Assembly: GCA_000333855.2 (NCBI GenBank)
Contig: CM007319.1
Coordinates: 196,552-260,551, forward strand
Direction: 5' to 3'
DNA from: Endotrypanum monterogeii
Taxonomy: Eukaryota > Euglenozoa > Kinetoplastea > Trypanosomatida > Trypanosomatidae
Length of the DNA: 64,000 nucleotides
The notes under the pieces are model-generated. The model ran no database searches. It had not been told where the DNA came from and worked only from the letters and a program-made list of their open reading frames with translations. Positions 1-10,281 of this stretch are shown here, piece after piece (the first letter of the stretch is position 1; the number at the start of each line of letters is the position of its first letter). Position numbers and translations under genes: made by a program.

Positions 1-366
1 ATCAACTCCCATCCTTCATACTCTCTGCGCTCCCCACATTTAGCAGCTCGCTGGAAAGGGTTTTTTGCCTACTATTAAATGCTGCAGTTCTTCATTGTTA
101 GCTCCCCTTTTCCCTCTGTCGACTTCCTATCCCAAAAGGCAGCCTCGTATTTCTCCCCGTCACCCGAATACGTTTTGTTTTGAATTCGACGGCACGCCTA
201 AGGCGGCGTTCGATTGTACAGTAACGAAGCAGCGTGTTCATGTCCAGGGGGGAGGGCATTACGTTGCAGCACACATAAAAAGGTAAAAAAAAAGAGGTGT
301 CAACGTAGAGGGTTTCCATCTCGCTACCATTCTATCGCCTCCACCGCTAGTTATTTTTCTTTACAC

Positions 367-373
<7 letters not shown>

Positions 374-397
<24 letters not shown>
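374..397. repeat. TA tract upstream of the phosphoesterase gene
   Basis: About 24 bases of uninterrupted TA, upstream of the predicted acceptor. Confidence 0.9.
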
Positions 398-445
398 GTA
401 TATTATTTATTCAGGTTGAATAGAGACTGTTTCCGTCGTCCAAGT

Positions 446-541
446 GACATTTTTTCACTTTTCGACCGTTTTTTTTCTTCATTTCTTGCTCTGCCCCTCT
501 CTCTTACATTGTGCCGTCCTGCTCTGGAAACTTTCTCGTAG
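446..541 (+). promoter_or_regulatory. Putative trans-splice acceptor for the phosphoesterase gene
   Basis: A T/C-rich stretch (about 446-507) is followed by the first good AG at 540-541. This would give a 5' UTR of about 187 bases. The assignment rests on the usual rule of polypyrimidine tract plus next AG. Confidence 0.5.
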
Positions 542-728
542 TGCTCCTCGCCTACACAGACTGGATGGTGAACAAGCAATCGAGGCTCACAGAATCGCCT
601 GCTTAGCCAACTGAGCAAAGGTCGAATCTGAATTGACAAAAAAAAGGGGGGAGGGGAAGTCCTGTGCAGCATTTTTTGTTGTTGTTGTTGTTCTTGCCAT
701 CGCCCCTTGGTGTTTCACTGCAGCCGGT

Positions 729-2120
729 ATGACTCGTCACCATCGCCGTCTCGCTGTTGGTACCACAGCAGGTGCTCACGCGCTCTCAATCCTCGTAGGC
801 GTCCTCTGTGCAGTCGTGACAACAGCTGTGAAGATTAATCTTGTGTCGGACGAGCACTATGACCCCGCCTACGGCACTGCCGAGGCGTACGGTGCATGTG
901 CCACCCTTTCAGCCCCGCCCTTTGGCCGACCGGGCTGTGACACCCCCAGAGCACTTCTGGCTGTGGCAACGATTGACATGATAATGCAGCGCTCTGTCTC
1001 AACACTTTATGGAGGCGATTGGCAGAGGCATGGTATGGGTTCCACGTCTCTGACGACAACGGATGTGTTTATGCCCATGTCGCAGTACTTTCATTCTCTC
1101 GCACTAACCAGCACAGAGGATGAGTTCATCGGACTGCGCGTGGCGACTGCCCTTGGCAACAACGACGTTATTCCTGACTATTTTTTCGACACCGCGGGCC
1201 CCTCGCAAGCCACCATCAGAGCTCAGGTCGGTGTAATGAAGAAGTACGCCTTGCTAAATACAACACAGGGAATCGTGATGTCCCATTGTGGTTTTTATAG
1301 CAGCCGTGCCAGCGGAAGGCTGCGTGTTCTCTCTTTGCACTCTCTGTTGTGGACGTACAAGCTTTTGCCTGCCCTTGCTGACACCGAGACGGACCCGTGT
1401 GATCAGTTCTCGTGGATGGAGGAGGAGATCAACGCGGCGCGAACTGCAGGTGAGAAAGTGATACTCATTGGGCATATCCCTCCCTTGCCGAATGTCTACA
1501 AAGTTATCAAAAAAGGTATTGTGGGGCCCTTGGAGAAGGTCATGTACTGGAAGCCCATATACCAGAAAATCTACACAAACATTGTCAGCGGGAACAAAGA
1601 TATAATCACCCTTCAGCTTTTCGGCCACACCCATCGCTTTTCCATAGTCGGTGATGAGGAAATGGGAGTGCCGCTAGTTGTCATGAACGCCATCACGCCC
1701 TTGTTTGGCAATCAACCAGCGTACCTTGTTGCTGACTTTGATTCGGCCACGTGGAGGCTCAGGAACTTGACCCAACGGTTTGCAAACAACGGATTTGCTC
1801 TGTGGAACAGCGGTTTGGAAGTGGCTACTGCCCTTGGCATCACGGACCTCTCCGATGCTTCGTCAGTTCATGCAGCAGTGGCGCGCATGTTCACAGACGA
1901 CGCACAATTCGAGCGCTACATGACCCTCCGCACCGGTGGCGCAATCGACGCTCCCTGCACCACGGCATTCTGCCGCGTGTACACTATTTGTGCAATGATG
2001 TGCGCCACCTACGACGCCATCAACAGCTGCGTGTTCTCGCAAATACCGTTGACGGTGATCTGGCAGCGGTCAAATGTCACAATCAACGGTAGCGCATCCG
2101 ACGGCGTGGATACTGAGTAA
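729..2120 (+). CDS. Membrane-anchored metallophosphoesterase, acid sphingomyelinase/endopolyphosphatase type
   Basis: A 463-residue calcineurin-like phosphoesterase. A basic N-terminus and hydrophobic segment (about residues 17-34) suggest a signal anchor with the catalytic part in a lumen. Metal-site motifs appear in order: DEHYD (41-45), GGDW (95-98), GNND (143-146), GHIPP (248-252) and GHTHR (299-303). The region after DEHYD has the Cys and RPG features seen in acid sphingomyelinase-like proteins, and the C-terminus is Cys-rich. The GNND in place of the usual GNHD/GNHE is, as I recall, a feature of yeast PPN1 endopolyphosphatase, which is also a type II membrane protein of an acidic organelle. 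Substrate is therefore uncertain: polyphosphate in acidocalcisomes or a phospholipid or nucleotide. The ATG at 729 is the first in frame; upstream codons lack an ATG. Confidence 0.8.
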   Translation: MTRHHRRLAVGTTAGAHALSILVGVLCAVVTTAVKINLVSDEHYDPAYGTAEAYGACATLSAPPFGRPGCDTPRALLAVATIDMIMQRSVSTLYGGDWQRHGMGSTSLTTTDVFMPMSQYFHSLALTSTEDEFIGLRVATALGNNDVIPDYFFDTAGPSQATIRAQVGVMKKYALLNTTQGIVMSHCGFYSSRASGRLRVLSLHSLLWTYKLLPALADTETDPCDQFSWMEEEINAARTAGEKVILIGHIPPLPNVYKVIKKGIVGPLEKVMYWKPIYQKIYTNIVSGNKDIITLQLFGHTHRFSIVGDEEMGVPLVVMNAITPLFGNQPAYLVADFDSATWRLRNLTQRFANNGFALWNSGLEVATALGITDLSDASSVHAAVARMFTDDAQFERYMTLRTGGAIDAPCTTAFCRVYTICAMMCATYDAINSCVFSQIPLTVIWQRSNVTINGSASDGVDTE

Positions 2121-3484
2121 CGGACTCGAACTGTCCATACCAAGCACCCTTGAGCGAGAGAGGCTTTGCACACATGTAGCGCCGTCGTGAGTCGCGGCGC
2201 AGGCGGACGAATGACACGACGAGTGGGACATCGTCTTCGAGAAGAAAAAAATGCGAGTGCAAAGACTCGCGTTCAGCAGGTGTCCCCGTGTCGAGTTCAA
2301 GCTCATGTAGTGTTAGTGCACCGCTACAACCTGCATCGAAAAACCTAACGAGCAGTCCCACGCTGGGCATATACGATGAAGTCACTTGGAACCCCGCCTT
2401 CACTGAGCACAAACTAAAAAAGTGTCCGGGTTGTATGGTGTATCTGCTCATTCGTTTCGATGTCATCTGGGTATTGGCAAAGGGAGCCCCTCCAAACCCC
2501 ATGCAGTTACTCATCGCCTGTGTCGTGCACGTGATGATGCGGGCCACGTCCAACTTTGCCTCCCTTCCAGAGCGACTAAAATAGTTTTCTGACATTCCTC
2601 ACCCTCTGAAATATGACATTGACGAAATGCTCGAGCGCCTTAATTGCTGCATGCGGGGACAGGGTAGTGAGCAACCACCTCGAATTGTTTACCACGGCAT
2701 TCGCGAAAGCGATTGCATTATGTGCGGACTGCTCCAAGGCTAACCAGATGCCTTGTGAACGCTTCGTCATGAACCCCTCCTTGCACCTTCACCACGATTC
2801 ACTGCGTCTTCTTCTCCGTCTACAGGGCGCCTCACGACTCGAACCTAAACCGTCGCATGATTCGAGAATGCTCGACAAAAAACAAACAAGCGGAAGGACG
2901 GGCAAATGTTTTTTCCAAAGGCCTGGTCCGCTCGGTAGAGCCTACTGAACCGAACCAATACGATCATCTCTAAAAAAAAAAGAAACTCAAGAGATGCCCA
3001 ATTGCAGAGATCAAAGGCTCGCGTTTGAGACACCTCTGCTCGCAATCGGGGACTAACCTGTTGGGAATCGCAGGTGACACGCTGCAGACCTGCATCATGA
3101 TTGGAATAAACATGCGCCAGCAAAAGATATTTGTCGTCTGAGCATTGTGTGATGACTTGTATAAATGCACACAACGATGCACAGGGCACGCCGTGGGAAC
3201 TGGTCAACAGTATGTTCTAGTGAACACCTCAACATACGGAAAAAAAAACTATAGTGCAGAATGCGCAGATGTTTGCAAGTGCGCCTCCTGCACGTTAGTC
3301 TGTTCATGAAAGTTAAAGTGAACATCCAGCTGCTTGGCATGGACCGTGCACCTGTAGCGCAGACAAAGTCAAATGTGGTGCAGCTACGCATCTTCTTCGA
3401 AAACATTATCGTTGAGGTCTTTAAGGGTAACGGTCTAGAGATCAATAAAATGGCTCGCACTACCATCGCTGTGCATGCCGGAAA

Positions 3485-3509
3485 ATATATATATATATAT
3501 ATATATATA
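3485..3509. repeat. TA tract in the 3' flank of the phosphoesterase gene
   Basis: About 25 bases of TA, at the end of the possible coding remnant (2160-3480) and about 900 bases before repeat copy A. Confidence 0.9.
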
Positions 3510-4409
3510 CATGGCATGACGGTCAAGGCTTCAGTGAAGATCTGCTGATTGGACTGAGCGTCTGTCACTAACAATGGCGTGTATTGGGTAAGCGGGGAAG
3601 AAAAGCGGAATGTAACTTGGGGAAAAAAAAAGTGATCTTCCCAAAACTTTGCTGCGACCAACCTTGCCGGGTACAGACCCCGCACCCCAGAGCGAGGAGG
3701 ACTGGAACCTCGCTCCCTGCACCCCCCAGCACCTCGTGAAGCCACCGTGTTCTCCAGTGAACTGACTGGTTAGTTCAGGCATATCGGTTTCCCTTTCTCT
3801 GCAGCATATATTTTTTTTTTTTGTATCTCGTCAGTGAAGACAGAAAGATCGTGGCAACTTACAGGACATGTATTCTGCGCATCTCTCTACGCTCGACGTT
3901 GAAACGAGAAATGCGACAACCTGGAGGACAAGGTGGTGGGCCCGCCACACCCTACCTGCACGTAAGGCTTCATATGGCCCATTTCGCCTCTTGGTGTGCC
4001 TCGCGATCCCACCACTCGCTTCAGTTCGCTGCTCATTCTATAAGAGAATTTTTTTTCGCTTGTTTTATTTTTCCCCTTCCCACCCGAAGGGAAAAATAAA
4101 TCTTTTGTTTTTGCACTTTTTGCCTCCGCGCGCATACGTGAGCAGGTGCGTCTCTGTCCCCCCCCCCCTCTCCCCTCCCTCCCTCCCTCCCTCCATGTAC
4201 TTTACCCCCTTGAGTCTTTTTTCGGATCACTTCAAGCAGGTAACCCCCCCCCCTCCAACATACATTCGAAACCTCGTCGTCGATAATATAGGTATATATT
4301 GTGCGCGATTCCCTGTATCGAGTGTGGATGTATCTCTCTCTCTCCCTCGACCTTTTCCCTCCCTTCTCCAAATGGCCGCCTTCGCCATAGCGAGGAAATC
4401 TTTGGGCGG

Positions 4410-4661
4410 TGGTGCTCGCACATGCCTAGCCGCGGGCAAGCCTCGCCTGACAATGCAAACTTCCCTCTGCTGAAGGCGCACCCGCGCTGGGGAAAGGGCG
4501 TCGAGGTCCCTTCAGTCGAAAGGCCCATCCAACATACCAGCGCTCTGCGCACGCGCAGCCAAGCATTACTAACACGGTGTACCGCCTCCAATCACAGCGA
4601 CACGGAGTCAGAGGAGCATGTGCTGATACCCGGTGGCCTAGAGCAACTCGGGAAGGGGAAG
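4410..4661 (+). mobile_element. SIDER-like dispersed repeat, copy A
   Basis: These 252 bases match 37000-37251 in direct orientation with about 9 mismatches and no gaps by eye (about 96% identity), then both flanks diverge. Each copy sits downstream of a gene, where Leishmania SIDER elements (short degenerate retroposons linked to mRNA stability) are usually found. The SIDER name is inferred from position, size and organism; I could not compare it with the SIDER consensus. Open frames across it in both copies are shadows of the repeat, not genes. Confidence 0.65.
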
Positions 4662-5299
4662 GGACATGCCACACATCGAGAGAATACCGGGTGGGTGAAG
4701 CTCCTGACAGGGTGCTAGTCGAACTTCCACCCTGAACCTCTCAGGCAGCTGCTCACCCTTAGCACATCACTTTGCAGCTGTGGCGGGGAAGATGGAATTG
4801 TTCGGCATATGTGGGTCCCTCGCCATCTCCAACATTGTCACTGTCCTTTCGCCTAAATGACGTCATGAGAAGTGGGCAAAAAAAAAAAAAAGCTGAAGGC
4901 AACGAACTAGAACAGAGGAATAGCGAGGCAACTGGCACAAAGACGAGAGCGCCTGTGCTCTGTATGAGGGTCGTTTGTGCGACTTTGACAAGAAGATCTA
5001 AAAGACGCTGAGGAGACGTCTTGACGCAGGAAACAAACCCGCTAGTGTTGAGAAGGAAGAAGAGGGGGGCAACGTGCACAGCATCTTACAAGGGACTCAC
5101 AGAAAAGCGGTCAGGTTCACACTCTTTTTTTTTTAGTGTGCCGAGTGAGTGATGGTGATAACATTTCACACCTGTGACACAAGTACGCGAGCTGAATGAT
5201 CCACTCCGCTCGCAAGATTCTCAGGAGTTGAGGTGTGTTTTTCTCCTTTTGGATAACAACTCTTACTGATACTGTGCAGCTTGACTCTCTATGCTACGC

Positions 5300-5400
5300 T
5301 TTTTGTCCACCTTTTTTCCTCTTCCCCCCCCCCCACACACACACCCTTGCGGGCGCGGGCGCGGACGGCTCTGTCCTGCTCATCTTCACATTCGATGCAG
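5300..5400 (+). promoter_or_regulatory. Putative trans-splice acceptor for the RING-finger gene
   Basis: A T/C tract (5300-5333, ending in a C run) is followed by a CA repeat and the first AG at 5399-5400. This leaves a 5' UTR of about 240 bases. Confidence 0.5.
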
Positions 5401-5640
5401 AGACATACGCGCAGATGATCCGTTGTACCACCACCTTTCCACGTTTCTAAGGTCGTCGAAATACAGTACGTGACTCATCGACCTCTTAGCTACCCGGCCG
5501 GCCGGTGGCAGGAGAAAAAAAAAATACCAGAGAGTGAAGTGAGATTCCGCATGAGCACAAAAACGCATGATGCGTAAGACACTGAGCATATCGAAGCGGC
5601 CCCTCACTTCTCGACCCCATCTTGGCAACACCTCTGGGCA

Positions 5641-8600
5641 ATGTCTCTCGCCGACTTCTCTTTCACACAATTCTTTTGTGAATTAGACGAAGCAACTGCT
5701 GAGCCGAAGCTGCCCTCGCCGGCGGCCGCCTCACCACCCTCTGTGACCAACTTATCGGCGGCCCCCACCATGTCCTCCTCAGCAGTACCAATCGCAGTGA
5801 ATCCTGTCGCTTGCCCTGCTACCCTCTCCGCGCACGACTTTGTCCTCCTCAAACTGGGTCTCACGTGTGCACTCTGCGGCCGACTGTTGCGACACAAGCC
5901 TGCTGCTATACAAACCTGCGGGCACTGCTTCTGTTATAAGTGCATAAACAGTGCCTTGGAGAATGGTTGTGTGCCACTCGTAGCGGAGTGGCCGTGGTGT
6001 ACGCTGGCGGAGGAAGTCAGTGCTGCTGAAATGCGATGGACTGTCGCAAGTGGGGACATATCCGCATCGGCGAAGCCATACCACCCTGCAGCAAAAGATT
6101 CTTCAGGAGTTGCTATGCAAGCGACCGGTAAAACTGCAGATGCACATTGCCATATCGATGAGGCTCCGGGGGTAACTTCTCCAGCGGCTCGTGCAGTACG
6201 TACGAGCACTGTGCCACCTACCCGCCAGTCGCGTAAATCGCGGAAGCTGTGTCAAGTATGCCCCTTGTGTCTCTTACCCGCCTTCAAGTGGATGCTCGTC
6301 CCTCTCCCGCCGCTCGCGGATCTCTGCGCCGCTCTACATGCCACATATCCACAGATGGAAGAAACGCTTATGCGCCTCACAGCGGACGTGCTAGACAGTA
6401 CGGCGCCCATTGCAGAGTTGCAACCAGCGCCTACCACACACGAAAATGCAGAGGAGCAGGTGGACGGCGACGGCAAGCGGAACGTACGCGGTGCGAGCGC
6501 CTTCCCCAGCCTCATCACGACTGCCTTTGCATGTCGCCCATTACCGTCCACGGCCAATGCCCAGCAGTGCGGCCAGGGTAGCGAAGATGAGCAGTACGGC
6601 GAAGAAAGCGAAGAGAGGGGCTCTCGCTTTCGCCGGAAAAAAGGTGCGCGGAAGGAAATTTCGTTTGCTGCCGATATTGCATCGCGAGTGTGTAAGGCCT
6701 CCACCCCAGCCGCCACGAATAGCCACGCGCCAGTGAATCAAGCAAATGAACCAGTCGCCGATGGTCCATGCCCAACACACAAAGCGAGCGTAGGTGCCAT
6801 CGAGGCACACCTCTCTAACCCGGCCGAAGCTCGCGGACAGGAGGGCGAACTCTTAAAGGCAGCTTTTTTTGCTTCCCCCCAGTTCAGTGTGGACCTGATT
6901 CCTTCCCCAGCGTTAACCCCGACGAGGGCGTCTGTGCCTCGCCACAATTTTTCGCCCCCTGCGTGGCCGCCCAGTGCTGAGGTCAACGTGCTGCTCTCAA
7001 CACCAGTGTGTCGGGATGATATCCTCGGAAACTCGCCGGCAGAAGCTAGCGATTACAAAAATACTCAGCAGGGCGAATTGGGGGACGCAAATGACATGAC
7101 CATGCTTCACACCGGCCCTACCCACCAGCACGAGAATGCTGTGGAGGATAGGGCAGTCGTTGTAGCCGCCAAGGGCGATGGCCTCCATTCCTCGCTTCCA
7201 TTGCCCAATTCCCAAGAGCATCGCCTGTTCTCACCGAACAACGTTCTGTCACTGCCAGGTCAAGGTAGCGTGCTGAGCCCGATGGCTACGTTCCCAAGGT
7301 GCGATGAAGAAACAAATGGACTGGCCCTGTCATCGACGTGTCGACCAGTGCTCCTTGACAGTACTGATGCATCCTGGCTCGCACACGCCTTCTCCATCCC
7401 AGGGCATTTTTTGTGGGATGGGGTGCACGAAGGGGAAGGCATCAATATGACAAACAGGGATCAAGGCTGCCCCACTACGTCTACACCTCGAAGTCGAGTT
7501 TCCTACTCTACCATCCGAGTCAATGAAATCACCCAAGAAGTGTTCTCCAACGGTAACGGAAAAACAGACGAGGGTCACACTGACCACGAACAGCCGCATC
7601 GTGTTGCGACGAGCGCATCACCAACGATACGACCGCGGACGGTGGAGACGGCGCTGGCCTCGGTTCACACCGAGGATATCTGGGAAATGGACACTGTGCT
7701 GGCTCGTCGGCACTCTCGACTCCCTGCGTGTTTTGCCGCCCTCCGGCACGGTCGCGTTCGCTGGGAAGAAAACGGAGCCCCGGGAACGTATGGAAGTGAG
7801 CTCGCAGCTCCGTCGAAGCGCAGCGATGCCCACCAACCATCACCACCAGTTCTCTGCGTAGCTGGCCACTACCCACAGGGACCGTGCCTGGGGTCTGAAA
7901 GCAGATCATCAAACCTGCGTATTCTTCCCACTCTCACCCCAGCAGCCTGCACTTCATTGTTGATCGGTGTTCCATGCCTGGACATGAATTGGGTGATGTC
8001 ACCGACATCTTCGCCCTGGACGGCGCACGCGGTGTCCGGGTGGAGGAAAAATACCACTGTCGGCAATAAAACATCACCCCTGGAGGAGGAGAAGAGGCAA
8101 GAGCTTAACGCATTCCAGGACACACTGGACAGGCTGGCAGCGGCGCCGCACACTTTTTCTCATATACCGCAACTCACAGCACCCCCGCTCGCCTCGTGGA
8201 TGGCTCCAACGCAGCGCGCACTTCTGAGCCATCTGCACCCATTCGCACCACAGCGTTGCGCAGAAATAGACGTCGACTCCGGCGCAAGACTTGATTTGGG
8301 GGAAGCGTATTTATTCTTCCTCTTGCCCGACGGCGCCACGCGACAGCTGGCTCAGATGCTGTACCATCAGTGGACCCGTAGCGAGTCATGTGACTCACAG
8401 AACGCAGTAAGTACATCTCCGTTTCCACCAACGTCCCATCAAATACAGTCGCGCAAGCGATCCAGAAGTGAGGAGAACGACATGAGTGTCGCGCACGATG
8501 GTGGAGACTGGTCGGCCACGGACGGCCACCCGCAACGAGCCTGGCGACGTTTGCTCCTGGTGGCCGGCGGCGCAGTCGTCGAACTCTCATGGACGCTTTT

Positions 8601-9336
8601 CAAAGCCCTCGTCGCAACCTCCACCGCCTTGGAGGTTGAGGATAGTGTGACTGATCTGGACTCCTTAGTGAATGCGCTGGCTTCACATATACGGCATCAA
8701 CATGCCGGTGTCGATGGCGACCTCTGGGCTCATGTAGATGTGGCGGAGCCCTGGAACAGGCCGTCGCCGTTGTCGCAATCAGCTACTCGCTCCATCACCA
8801 CCACCCCTGTTGCACAACATACGTTTATTCTCCTCTACAGCACGGCAGTGGCGCGTGATGTTTTCGCAAAACTAGTGACCATAACGAATGCGCGTGGCCA
8901 ATCTACGCACATTTTGCCCTCCTCACCTGACACGCTTGTCTCGTTACCGTCAGAAGAACACGGCGTTGCCGCCATCCGTGCGTGTTTGCTGCGCTTTAAG
9001 ACATTTCTTGACCGTTTTTCCTCGCTTATTGCCCTTGCAGCGTCCCCAGCGCTCCCTGGCGGTGACTCGTATGCTGAAAACGCCGAGTACCGGCATGAAG
9101 CACGTCCATCCAGCTGGCTGTTGGAGAACATTGCGGAAGGGCGCTGCTGCATGACTGACGCGCCATTGCCAGAAACGCCGAGCACTGAGGAGCTGACGCG
9201 ACCACGACGCGACGCGGATTCTTTTTCCCAAAGAAAAGTTGCCGCAGAGAGCTTATCGCCCTTCGAAGAGGCTGCGCCTACTCCGCTCTACAGGGTCGGG
9301 GTGTACCGTAGTCTGCTGTACGCCGACACTCCGTAG
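5641..9336 (+). CDS. RING-finger protein with a long insertion in the RING (putative E3 ubiquitin ligase)
   Basis: A 1231-residue protein. Zinc ligands of a C3HC4 RING are visible: C76, C79, C93, H95, C98, C101, and a final CPLC pair at C207 and C210. The last pair is about 105 residues from C101, so the RING is split by an insertion of unusual length. After the finger the chain is largely low-complexity and acidic or Ser/Pro/Thr-rich to about residue 860. The C-terminal 370 residues contain hydrophobic, folded-looking segments, including RRLLLVAGGAVVELSW and a stretch beginning HTFILLYSTAVARDVF. These could be degenerate BRCT-like modules, but that is only a guess. The role is probably ubiquitin transfer; partner and substrate are unknown. 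The ATG at 5641 is the first in frame. Confidence 0.75.
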   Translation: MSLADFSFTQFFCELDEATAEPKLPSPAAASPPSVTNLSAAPTMSSSAVPIAVNPVACPATLSAHDFVLLKLGLTCALCGRLLRHKPAAIQTCGHCFCYKCINSALENGCVPLVAEWPWCTLAEEVSAAEMRWTVASGDISASAKPYHPAAKDSSGVAMQATGKTADAHCHIDEAPGVTSPAARAVRTSTVPPTRQSRKSRKLCQVCPLCLLPAFKWMLVPLPPLADLCAALHATYPQMEETLMRLTADVLDSTAPIAELQPAPTTHENAEEQVDGDGKRNVRGASAFPSLITTAFACRPLPSTANAQQCGQGSEDEQYGEESEERGSRFRRKKGARKEISFAADIASRVCKASTPAATNSHAPVNQANEPVADGPCPTHKASVGAIEAHLSNPAEARGQEGELLKAAFFASPQFSVDLIPSPALTPTRASVPRHNFSPPAWPPSAEVNVLLSTPVCRDDILGNSPAEASDYKNTQQGELGDANDMTMLHTGPTHQHENAVEDRAVVVAAKGDGLHSSLPLPNSQEHRLFSPNNVLSLPGQGSVLSPMATFPRCDEETNGLALSSTCRPVLLDSTDASWLAHAFSIPGHFLWDGVHEGEGINMTNRDQGCPTTSTPRSRVSYSTIRVNEITQEVFSNGNGKTDEGHTDHEQPHRVATSASPTIRPRTVETALASVHTEDIWEMDTVLARRHSRLPACFAALRHGRVRWEENGAPGTYGSELAAPSKRSDAHQPSPPVLCVAGHYPQGPCLGSESRSSNLRILPTLTPAACTSLLIGVPCLDMNWVMSPTSSPWTAHAVSGWRKNTTVGNKTSPLEEEKRQELNAFQDTLDRLAAAPHTFSHIPQLTAPPLASWMAPTQRALLSHLHPFAPQRCAEIDVDSGARLDLGEAYLFFLLPDGATRQLAQMLYHQWTRSESCDSQNAVSTSPFPPTSHQIQSRKRSRSEENDMSVAHDGGDWSATDGHPQRAWRRLLLVAGGAVVELSWTLFKALVATSTALEVEDSVTDLDSLVNALASHIRHQHAGVDGDLWAHVDVAEPWNRPSPLSQSATRSITTTPVAQHTFILLYSTAVARDVFAKLVTITNARGQSTHILPSSPDTLVSLPSEEHGVAAIRACLLRFKTFLDRFSSLIALAASPALPGGDSYAENAEYRHEARPSSWLLENIAEGRCCMTDAPLPETPSTEELTRPRRDADSFSQRKVAAESLSPFEEAAPTPLYRVGVYRSLLYADTP

Positions 9337-10030
9337 TTGATAACCACGACTTAGGCTCGCACGCATCCGTTGCCGGCCCAGGAACCCACGCACTTGCTCC
9401 TGCCAATGTGCAAAGAGGTGTACCAAACAAACACATACTGGGATAATAGTGTCGTCGTCTTTTCGTATGCACACGCGCACATGGCACTTGAATTTTCTAG
9501 GAAAGTGTAGCTGGTGATTGAACAGACTACTCCATCCACAGACCTCCACAGCGGGTGAAGCCCAAACCCTTCCCCTTACACGCTGCATGTGGTATGTGTG
9601 GATGGGTAAATGAAGCGTGGAGGGACAAGCGCACAACGTGCAGTCATTCCGGGGAAGAGGAGAACCCAGGCGCTGCTTTCTTTCTTTCTCTGGTGCTTCC
9701 TTTTTCGCGGACTTTCCCGCGTTTCATTCCCATATACTGCCAATGCATACATGTGCCCCACCGCCCTTGAAGTCTCTCTCTCCCCCCCCCTCCCTCCCGC
9801 CGCTCTCGCTTTGTATCTCTCACTTCCTCCTCTCCCTACCCATCCTTTCTTGTTGCTTGCGGCCATCGAGGTTCGTGTGGTTGTCCTCGAGTGCTGTTCA
9901 AGTCGACAGAAAACGGAAAGTGTCTGACGCAGGGTGATATACTCACCTGTTCTTGTTCAGATCTTTTTTTAAGCGCTTGGGGCTGTCTGTGTTTGTGCGC
10001 CTCCCTCTAAACGTTGGCCTCTAGACGTAC

Positions 10031-10071
10031 CTCTCTTCTTTTTCCACCCTGTCTCTCTCCCTCATCTTCAG
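10031..10071 (+). promoter_or_regulatory. Putative trans-splice acceptor for UTP20
   Basis: A CT tract ends in CATCTTCAG, with AG at 10070-10071, about 210 bases before the start codon. A second candidate is the longer tract at 9774-9855 with AG at 9869-9870. Confidence 0.5.
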
Positions 10072-10193
10072 CCAACGGGGACGAAGAGGAAGAAGGGAAG
10101 AAAGCAGAGAAAACATATTCTTAAAAAAAAAACACTAAAATCGAGTAAACGTATCTACACGGCCGCCTCCTTCCTCACCCACCCTACAAAATA

Positions 10194-10234
<41 letters not shown>
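10194..10234. repeat. TA tract in the UTP20 5' UTR
   Basis: About 40 bases with one interruption (TAC), between the second acceptor and the start codon; the longest in the window. Confidence 0.9.
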
Positions 10235-10237
<3 letters not shown>

Positions 10238-10281
10238 TCGAAACATCTTTTCCACTGCTCCTGCTCGGGAAGTGAGTGAAC

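Larger units (their letters stand above)
1..728 (+). other. 5' intergenic region and 5' UTR of the phosphoesterase gene
   Basis: No gene is supported here. It holds a TA tract (374-397), a CT-rich tract with an AG at 540-541, and, close to the start codon, a TTG/GTT repeat at about 676-693. An open frame runs upstream of the chosen start, but it has no ATG before 729. Confidence 0.6.
2121..5640 (+). other. Long 3.5 kb gene-poor region with a dispersed repeat and several CT tracts
   Basis: No intact gene is supported. It contains possible decayed coding sequence (about 2160-3480), a TA tract (3485-3509), CT-rich tracts at 4158-4195 and 4243-4256, and a SIDER-like repeat (4410-4661). The acceptor for the RING gene lies near its end. 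The unusual length is consistent with a long 3' UTR or a lost gene. Confidence 0.5.
9337..10281 (+). other. Intergenic region with two CT-rich tracts
   Basis: No gene seen. Two polypyrimidine tracts (9774-9855 and 10031-10069) each precede an AG, so the downstream UTP20 mRNA could have alternative 5' ends. A long TA tract (10194-10234) lies between the second acceptor and the start codon, so it would fall in the 5' UTR. Confidence 0.6.

Noticed and set aside
633..728. Upstream extension of the phosphoesterase frame starting at a TTG
   Set aside because: No ATG is present in this part, and kinetoplastid genes are expected to start with ATG; the hydrophobic anchor after 729 gives a good N-terminus.
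3095..3745. 216-codon minus-strand frame crossing a TA tract
   Set aside because: It translates the TA run into Ile-Tyr repeats and has no recognisable sequence.
4299..4718. 139-codon open frame, with a matching frame at 36910-37383
   Set aside because: Both frames run across the two copies of the same dispersed repeat; their similarity is that of the repeat, and no protein family is visible.
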